A stretch of DNA of 64,000 bases, from the NCBI GenBank assembly GCA_003118195.1, contig BEXV01000864.1:16314-80313 (forward strand), written 5' to 3'. The position numbers and the translations under genes are program-made. Of this stretch, positions 62,501 through 64,000 are shown piece after piece; the stretch's first letter is position 1; the number at the start of each line of letters is the position of its first letter. The notes below the pieces were generated by a model that was not told the DNA's origin, did no database searches, and was given only the letters and a program-made list of their open reading frames with translations. This stretch comes from Hemicentrotus pulcherrimus (lineage: Eukaryota; Echinodermata; Echinoidea; Camarodonta; Strongylocentrotidae).

Positions 62501-63658
62501 GTTGATAAGATTTTTCGGATCAGTTTTTCGGATTAGTTTTGTTGTCATAAATCCTTTTTTTTTTTTTACCTTTCAACATATTTCGTAAACAAAATACTCA
62601 AAGTATGATACAACTATATGATTGCAAAATGAGATATTCTTACGGATCTTAGACTTTGTTGTACTTTGCCAAGAAACCCTTTTAATTTCTAAGTCATACA
62701 AATCCAAGTTTACCTATTCTCAAGTGGAATCCCTCTCTTGGGTATTGGTAAAATTTTTACCCAACACGAGGTTAATTATGTATTCAAACAACTTTGGGCA
62801 TTGTCTTTACCCGATGTCTCATTAAGTTCAAACTATAGAATTATCACTTCGACAATGGGTAAAGTATTAACCAAGTTAGGTAAACAAATACAAATACAAC
62901 ACGTTCGTTGGATATGTAATTACCCCAATGGCACATTTTTTTAATCCAGTATTCTGGCATATGATTATATACGTCTGTCAAACTCTGAGGAACATAATAA
63001 TATGTAGAGAGAAATATCTTTGTTTTTGCTAAACATTTTTTTAGATAACCGATTATTTGGGGGTTTTATTTTTCTTCTACTTCTTTACGTTCACAATTAT
63101 TTGTGCTTTCCCTTCCGTCTCTCTGGTATTATTTGTGTACTTTAGATATTAATTCCTTTTCGAAGAAATTTCTATTTGACATTGCAATAATGAAGTTATG
63201 TTTACCTTTCGCATAATCAAAGTTTTTCAAAAAGGAAATAAAAACAATACATATTAATTGAAGTGTAAACAAAAAATAAAACCTGGATGGGAATATAGAT
63301 ATCATTATACATGAGTATTAAGGAATATGAAAAGTAATATTGAGAAGTTTGAAGTTCAAACTTCTTTCTTGAGAACCGAGTACGTGATCTGTGCTAAATA
63401 CTATTATGCAATCTGAATGAATGGGAGGCAATAGATTAAGAGTGTGGGTGTTTGTTGAGAGGTGTTGATGTTGGTTGAGTTGAAGAGGGGTTGTTACACC
63501 TCACCTGAGAATCCCAACGAATTATGATTCGACGACTGCATGGGTAGACCTGGGTAGGAGAAGCTCCTAGGTGCTGGGGGCACGATGCTGTTGAGAGCAA
63601 AGGCGTGAGCCCGGGCACGATGATGGTTGAGGTATTCCTCGCTACCGTCATACATCAT
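7533..63658 (-). CDS. tbx6/16: T-box transcription factor, Tbx6/16-like, seven coding exons
   Basis: Joining seven minus-strand exons gives 613 residues. The family binds T-half sites (TCACACCT type) in the nucleus through the T-box and controls mesoderm and muscle programmes. Seen in the sequence: an N-terminal part with Ala runs (residues 73-78 and 84-88); a T-box at about 103-287 with [74 protein letters not shown] and [12 protein letters not shown]; basic patches ALKRSNSK (about 298-305) and QPKRR (about 404-408) that may serve nuclear import; and a long Ser/Gly/Met/His-rich tail. [13 protein letters not shown] and [17 protein letters not shown] resemble Tbx16/VegT/Tbx6 more than Tbx2/3 or Tbx4/5. 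All junctions are GT-AG with matching phases. The T-box assignment is nearly certain. The subfamily rests on remembered sequences and needs a tree. Confidence 0.93.
8731..8821. mobile_element. 91-bp MITE with TA target-site duplication
   Basis: GGGACTTTTCGATTTGCGTG at the left end matches the inverse of the right end, which finishes GCAATCGAAAAGTCCC. TA flanks both sides (8729-8730 and 8822-8823). GTGGAC and its inverse GTCCAC extend the pairing inward with interruptions. The size and TA duplication fit a non-autonomous Tc1/mariner-like element. Confidence 0.7.
9114..9258. mobile_element. 145-bp inverted-repeat element
   Basis: The left end, GGGGCCCGTTTCACAAAGC, is mirrored by GCTTTGTGAAACGTCCCC at the right end. 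The interior also pairs in part (TGACAAA and TTTGTCA motifs). It shares GTTTCACAAA with the termini of the element at 595-902, so the two may belong to one broad group. No clear target-site duplication is visible. Confidence 0.6.
12130..12250. repeat. (GTA)n microsatellite with GTG variants
   Basis: An imperfect GTA/GTG trinucleotide tract in intron 6. Open frames here (poly-Leu or poly-Thr) are repeat artefacts. Confidence 0.9.
12310..12382. repeat. two (GA)n tracts
   Basis: (GA)n runs at 12310-12335 and 12355-12382. They are complementary to the (TC)n tract at 12631-12673 and could pair with it in the intron 6 transcript. Confidence 0.9.
12631..12673. repeat. (TC)n microsatellite near exon 6 donor
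   Basis: A dinucleotide tract of about 43 nt, about 90 nt past the exon 6 donor in transcription order; it reads (GA)n in the sense RNA. An ATG/ATC-type repeat (about 12714-12730) lies between the two. Confidence 0.9.
12760..12824 (-). CDS. tbx6/16: T-box gene coding exon 6 (basic/acidic linker)
   Basis: A 65-nt exon. It completes Arg292 and encodes residues 293-313 ([12 protein letters not shown] then MDEMDEEKK) plus one base of Asp314. Acceptor atcactcag|GGG is at 12824 with a weak pyrimidine tract. Donor AAGG|gtaagt is at 12760. Its basic part followed by an acidic part sits directly after the T-box, a usual place for a nuclear localisation signal. A second identical donor sequence (gtaagttcttc) lies 18 nt further into the intron and would be in frame. 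Support is the exact phase fit on both sides plus a plausible peptide; there is no domain match. Confidence 0.8.
12825..15134 (-). other. tbx6/16: intron 5 of the T-box gene
   Basis: 2310 nt. It holds a GC-richer island at about 14285-14540, in strong contrast with its AT-rich flanks, and a diverged direct duplication at 14639-14937. No coding exon is recognised in 13000-14280. Confidence 0.75.
14639..14937. repeat. diverged tandem duplication, two units of about 130-160 bp
   Basis: Unit A starts near 14639 (AATACCATTTTAAACGCAGG) and unit B near 14779 (AATACCATATCAAATGCACG). Both continue with GAGATGYCAACATT, an A-rich part, TTGGACTGAC or ATGGACTGAC, and an ATTTTAGTATC or ATTTTGTATC end. Unit B carries an added A/G-homopolymer block (14825-14842). 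Confidence 0.6.
15135..15202 (-). CDS. tbx6/16: T-box gene coding exon 5 (end of T-box)
   Basis: A 68-nt exon encoding residues 270-291 plus two bases of Arg292: [20 protein letters not shown] and then AR. Acceptor ccttttatag|ATT is at 15202 and donor AGAAG|gtgaat at 15135. It supplies the C-terminal helix of the T-box with the invariant NPFAKGFR motif. The exon is too short to stand out as an open reading frame and was found by this motif and by the splice phases expected from its neighbours. Confidence 0.93.
15203..20674 (-). other. tbx6/16: intron 4 of the T-box gene
   Basis: 5472 nt. Contents: a possible LINE tail ending in repeated AATC (15690-15705), purine-rich sequence at 16090-16260, and GC-richer islands at about 17270-17760 and 19100-19560, embedded in AT-rich sequence. 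The islands may be cis-regulatory but have no motif I can name with confidence. A 93-codon minus-strand open frame at 17964-18245 is unassigned. Confidence 0.75.
20675..20821 (-). CDS. tbx6/16: T-box gene coding exon 4
   Basis: Encodes exactly 49 codons (residues 221-269), from [16 protein letters not shown] to [11 protein letters not shown]. Acceptor ttttgtcgcag|ATC is at 20821 and donor GAAAAG|gtaaga at 20675. Both ends are phase 0, so skipping this exon would keep the frame but destroy the DNA-binding domain. The stretch [19 protein letters not shown] is the most informative part for subfamily. An Arg-Trp at this place and the QANDVF lead recall Tbx16 and VegT rather than Tbx4/5. Confidence 0.96.
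22397..22444. repeat. (GT)n-(GA)n compound microsatellite
   Basis: A GT run passes directly into a GA run. Confidence 0.9.
25230..25810. repeat. long purine-rich (GA)n region
   Basis: Nearly all A and G on the plus strand, with a clean (GA)n core at about 25602-25645, a GT patch and (GACA)-type units. The 15-bp sequence AAGTCAATTTAGGAG occurs at 25575-25589 and again at 25826-25840, bracketing the core. Confidence 0.85.
25853..25935 (+). mobile_element. tRNA-like sequence, probable SINE head
   Basis: TTTGCGGATAGGACACTG resembles an A-box region. A 6-bp stem ACACTG/CAGTGT around a short loop follows, and then GGGTTCGATTC, a good B-box, at about 25909-25919. A 16-nt extra segment between them argues against an intact tRNA. 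A tRNA-derived SINE relic is the best reading. Confidence 0.4.
29138..29260. mobile_element. 123-bp MITE flanked by TTTAA
   Basis: GCCTCGGTCACAAA at the left end mirrors TTTGTGACCGTAGC at the right end (12 of 14 match). TTTAA flanks both sides (29133-29137 and 29261-29265), which contains the TTAA target of piggyBac-type elements. The inside has a tandem ACGAACGCCGT repeat and the palindromic CGTTCGTACGAAC. Confidence 0.7.
31637..31664. repeat. (TC)14 tract downstream of exon 3
   Basis: A clean dinucleotide run about 120 nt past the exon 3 donor; it reads (GA)14 in the transcript. Confidence 0.95.
31785..32052 (-). CDS. tbx6/16: T-box gene coding exon 3 (central T-box)
   Basis: Encodes the end of Arg131 and residues 132-220, from [15 protein letters not shown] to [11 protein letters not shown]. 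It contains the T-box core: [20 protein letters not shown], the SGKAEP loop, the [10 protein letters not shown] signature and the KLKLTNN segment. Acceptor tctctctag|GCGG is at 32052 and donor CAT|gtgagt at 31785, leaving phase 0. The polypyrimidine tract of the acceptor is itself a (TC)n microsatellite. A complementary (GA)n tract in the sense RNA lies about 120 nt past the donor. No T-box residue appears missing. Confidence 0.97.
33735..33764. repeat. (TC)n followed by a C homopolymer
   Basis: A TC run passes into about 15 consecutive C. Confidence 0.9.
35400..35557. repeat. (GA)n then (GAA)n compound microsatellite
   Basis: A GA-rich stretch to about 35503, then about 18 GAA/AGA units to 35557. 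Long GAA tracts are homopurine-homopyrimidine and can form triplex DNA. The open frames over this stretch are repeat artefacts. Confidence 0.95.
35925..36020. repeat. (GACAGA)n-type microsatellite
   Basis: Imperfect ACAGAG/GACAGA units, homologous in style to the 25700-25800 stretch. Confidence 0.85.
37868..37908. repeat. (TC)n microsatellite
   Basis: About 41 nt of TC repeat with one interruption. Confidence 0.95.
39062..39350. repeat. (ATT/ATC)n then (GA)n microsatellites
   Basis: A trinucleotide tract at about 39062-39200 and a purine tract at about 39240-39350, separated by 40 bp. Confidence 0.9.
39436..39512 (-). mobile_element. tRNA-like sequence, minus orientation
   Basis: On the minus strand, GGTTACGCGATGGAGATACA resembles an A-box region. 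TGCCTCTAGC resembles an anticodon arm with TCT, and GAGTTCGATCCC (about 39442-39453) is a good B-box. Stems are imperfect, so a tRNA pseudogene or SINE head is more likely than a working tRNA gene. Confidence 0.45.
41315..41560. repeat. (TC)n-rich region with TA and CA runs
   Basis: Pyrimidine-rich sequence including a repeated TATGGTCCACTATCTCTCTC unit (about 41303-41322 and 41368-41387), ending in TATATA and CACACA runs. Confidence 0.85.
44198..44232. repeat. (AC)n microsatellite
   Basis: A CA dinucleotide run with two G interruptions. Confidence 0.95.
45078..45175. repeat. (TA)n palindromic region
   Basis: Several TA runs with mirrored ATATATATACTTTATATA and ATATATATAAAGTA segments. It could extrude as a cruciform. 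Confidence 0.85.
45516..45590. other. assembly gap (75 N)
   Basis: 75 consecutive N inside intron 2. It is an unresolved scaffold join; the true length is unknown. Confidence 1.
47163..47208. repeat. (AAG)n microsatellite
   Basis: About 15 AAG/GAA units followed by an AAT/GAT-rich stretch to about 47310. Confidence 0.95.
47337..47515 (-). mobile_element. tRNA-derived SINE, minus orientation
   Basis: Its reverse complement starts GGTGCCGTGGTAAAGTGG (A-box region) and continues TTGACTCTCAATCC, then CTCTCCATCCAGGTGTAAAT and GTAGTAATAATAGCAGGGCC. These align segment by segment with the SINE at 3963-4180. The B-box region is degraded. The two copies are the same family in opposite orientation. 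Confidence 0.75.
48781..48840. repeat. two tandem copies of a 30-bp unit
   Basis: The unit, starting CTTCTTCGTCTTTTGTTTGC, is repeated twice with one mismatch and starts a third partial copy. Confidence 0.9.
50490..50526. repeat. (GA)n microsatellite
   Basis: A clean GA run inside a longer purine-rich stretch (50430-50590). Confidence 0.95.
53908..53983. repeat. (CATA)n run followed by a conserved hairpin repeat
   Basis: A CATA run at 53908-53934 leads into TATATAGCGCC...GGCGCTTTACA (about 53943-53983), where AGCGCCTT pairs with AAGGCGCT. This hairpin is, as I recall, a very widespread invertebrate interspersed repeat motif. Confidence 0.55.
55576..55813 (-). CDS. tbx6/16: T-box gene coding exon 2 (Ala-rich linker and T-box start)
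   Basis: The acceptor is tgtcccacag|AC at 55813, preceded by a pyrimidine-rich stretch. The donor is GGAAG|gtgag at 55576. It completes codon 52 and encodes residues 53-130 plus two bases of Arg131. Content in order: a Pro-rich stretch (FTPLPAPP), two alanine runs interrupted by TQQMM, then the first T-box strand and helix, [20 protein letters not shown] and EMIITKAG. The exon break inside the Arg of KAGR is, to my knowledge, a common T-box intron position. GC content is much higher than in the surrounding intron. Confidence 0.93.
58393..58421. repeat. (GT)n microsatellite
   Basis: A GT run with one C interruption. Confidence 0.95.
61452..61482. repeat. (ATT)n microsatellite
   Basis: About ten ATT units in intron 1. 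Confidence 0.95.
63505..63658 (-). CDS. tbx6/16: T-box gene coding exon 1 (N-terminus)
   Basis: Encodes residues 1-51 plus the first base of codon 52, beginning [13 protein letters not shown] and ending SLGFS. I chose the first of two consecutive ATGs at 63658. A G stands at -3, and an in-frame TGA lies four codons upstream (63668-63670), so the unspliced frame cannot extend further 5'. The donor reads TCAG|gtgagg, leaving phase 1. Exon 2 supplies the missing two bases to make Asp52. The segment has no recognised domain and is rich in His, Ala, Ser and Pro, as is common for the N-terminal regions of T-box factors. No ATG-initiated open frame covers this exon in its correct phase, so it is easy to miss. 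Confidence 0.85.
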
Positions 63659-63892
63659 TCCCACTTGTCACCACCACCGAGAGGGAGAGAGAGTCAAGAA
63701 ACAAGCCTACAATCAGCCGCTAACAAACTTCCAAGGGGGCGACAAAATCGAACGATGTCGGCGACGAACTTCTCAAGTCCAGAGTAGAGATCTCGCTTTT
63801 TGGGGTGAAGTACAGAGAGAAGAGAGAGTGGGAGAAAAAACAATGCCACCGTGCGCGCATTCCCAACCTTGGTGCACTCGTGAAAAACTTGG
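63659..63892 (-). other. tbx6/16: probable 5' UTR of the T-box gene
   Basis: The interval between the predicted start site and the first ATG. It contains short pyrimidine-rich stretches in sense orientation and an in-frame TGA at 63668-63670 that fixes the protein start. Extent depends on the TATA-box call. Confidence 0.4.
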
Positions 63893-63915
63893 TGTCGAGA
63901 GAGCGAGAATGGTTT

Positions 63916-63923
63916 TATTTATA
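63916..63923 (-). promoter_or_regulatory. tbx6/16: candidate TATA box of the T-box gene
   Basis: The minus strand reads TATAAATA followed by AAACC, a good TATA match, 258 bp before the start codon. It would place the transcription start near 63890-63895, in a pyrimidine-rich stretch, giving a 5' UTR of about 235 nt. No 5' end data are available, and an upstream non-coding exon outside the window cannot be excluded. Confidence 0.5.
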
Positions 63924-63988
63924 TCTCCAGATTCACGTCCCGGTGAGAACTGAGGAGGAAGAACAGTATGGAAAAAAAAATGGTTCTT

Positions 63989-63994
63989 CACGTG
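63989..63994. promoter_or_regulatory. E-box CACGTG upstream of the TATA box
   Basis: A palindromic CACGTG lies about 65 bp upstream of the candidate TATA box, six bases from the window end. It is a canonical bHLH site, but a single hexamer occurs often by chance. Confidence 0.3.
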
Positions 63995-64000
63995 GATTCA

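Larger units (their letters stand above)
55814..63504 (-). other. tbx6/16: intron 1 of the T-box gene
   Basis: 7691 nt. Contents: a G-homopolymer stretch at about 56822-56846, a candidate enhancer-like block at about 56930-57180, (GA)n at 57829-57851, (GT)n at 58393-58421, (ATT)n at 61452-61482, and a GC-richer island at about 62150-62330. The remainder is AT-rich with no recognisable exon or element; 62400-63400 looks empty. Confidence 0.7.

Noticed and set aside
7533..63658. Assignment to Tbx2/3 or Tbx4/5
   Set aside because: [15 protein letters not shown] and RFHIV fit several subfamilies, but [13 protein letters not shown] and [11 protein letters not shown] fit Tbx6/16/VegT better than Tbx2/3 (LTNNISDKHG) or Tbx4/5 (LTNNHLDPFG). 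A phylogeny would settle it.

Overview
The window looks like animal nuclear DNA, most probably from an echinoderm of sea urchin type. It is AT-rich, full of (GA)n, (TC)n, (ATC)n and (GAA)n microsatellites, carries two copies of a tRNA-derived SINE whose body matches my memory of sea urchin SINEs, and has no bacterial features. The species call is an inference. There are 75 N at 45516-45590 and one N at 10681.

One protein-coding gene can be reconstructed with confidence. It is a T-box transcription factor on the minus strand, split into seven coding exons over 56 kb (63658 down to 7533). Coordinates are 63505-63658, 55576-55813, 31785-32052, 20675-20821, 15135-15202, 12760-12824 and 7533-8434. 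Every junction is GT-AG and every reading phase agrees. Together they give 1842 nt and 613 residues. The T-box is complete (about residues 103-287) and resembles the Tbx6/Tbx16/VegT group most. It follows an alanine-rich N-terminal part and precedes a Ser/Gly/Met/His-rich C-terminal part of about 300 residues. A TATA box at 63916-63923 and an E-box at 63989-63994 suggest that the promoter lies at the very end of the window.

Layout from left to right: 1-7532 is the 3' UTR plus 3' flank, with inverted-repeat elements, a foldback element with 10-bp flanking repeats, a SINE and a 400-bp ATC microsatellite. From 7533 to 63658 lies the gene, about 97% of it intron. Intron 2 is about 23.5 kb, intron 3 11 kb and intron 1 7.7 kb. 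The introns hold microsatellites, MITE-like elements, SINE relics and several GC-richer islands that may be cis-regulatory.

No operon, CRISPR array, virus or multi-gene system was found. The most interesting points are the 54-bp perfect foldback element, complementary (TC)n/(GA)n tracts flanking the central T-box exon, in-frame tandem donors at exon 6, and a possible alternative last exon at 5316-5476 that would remove the C-terminal domain.
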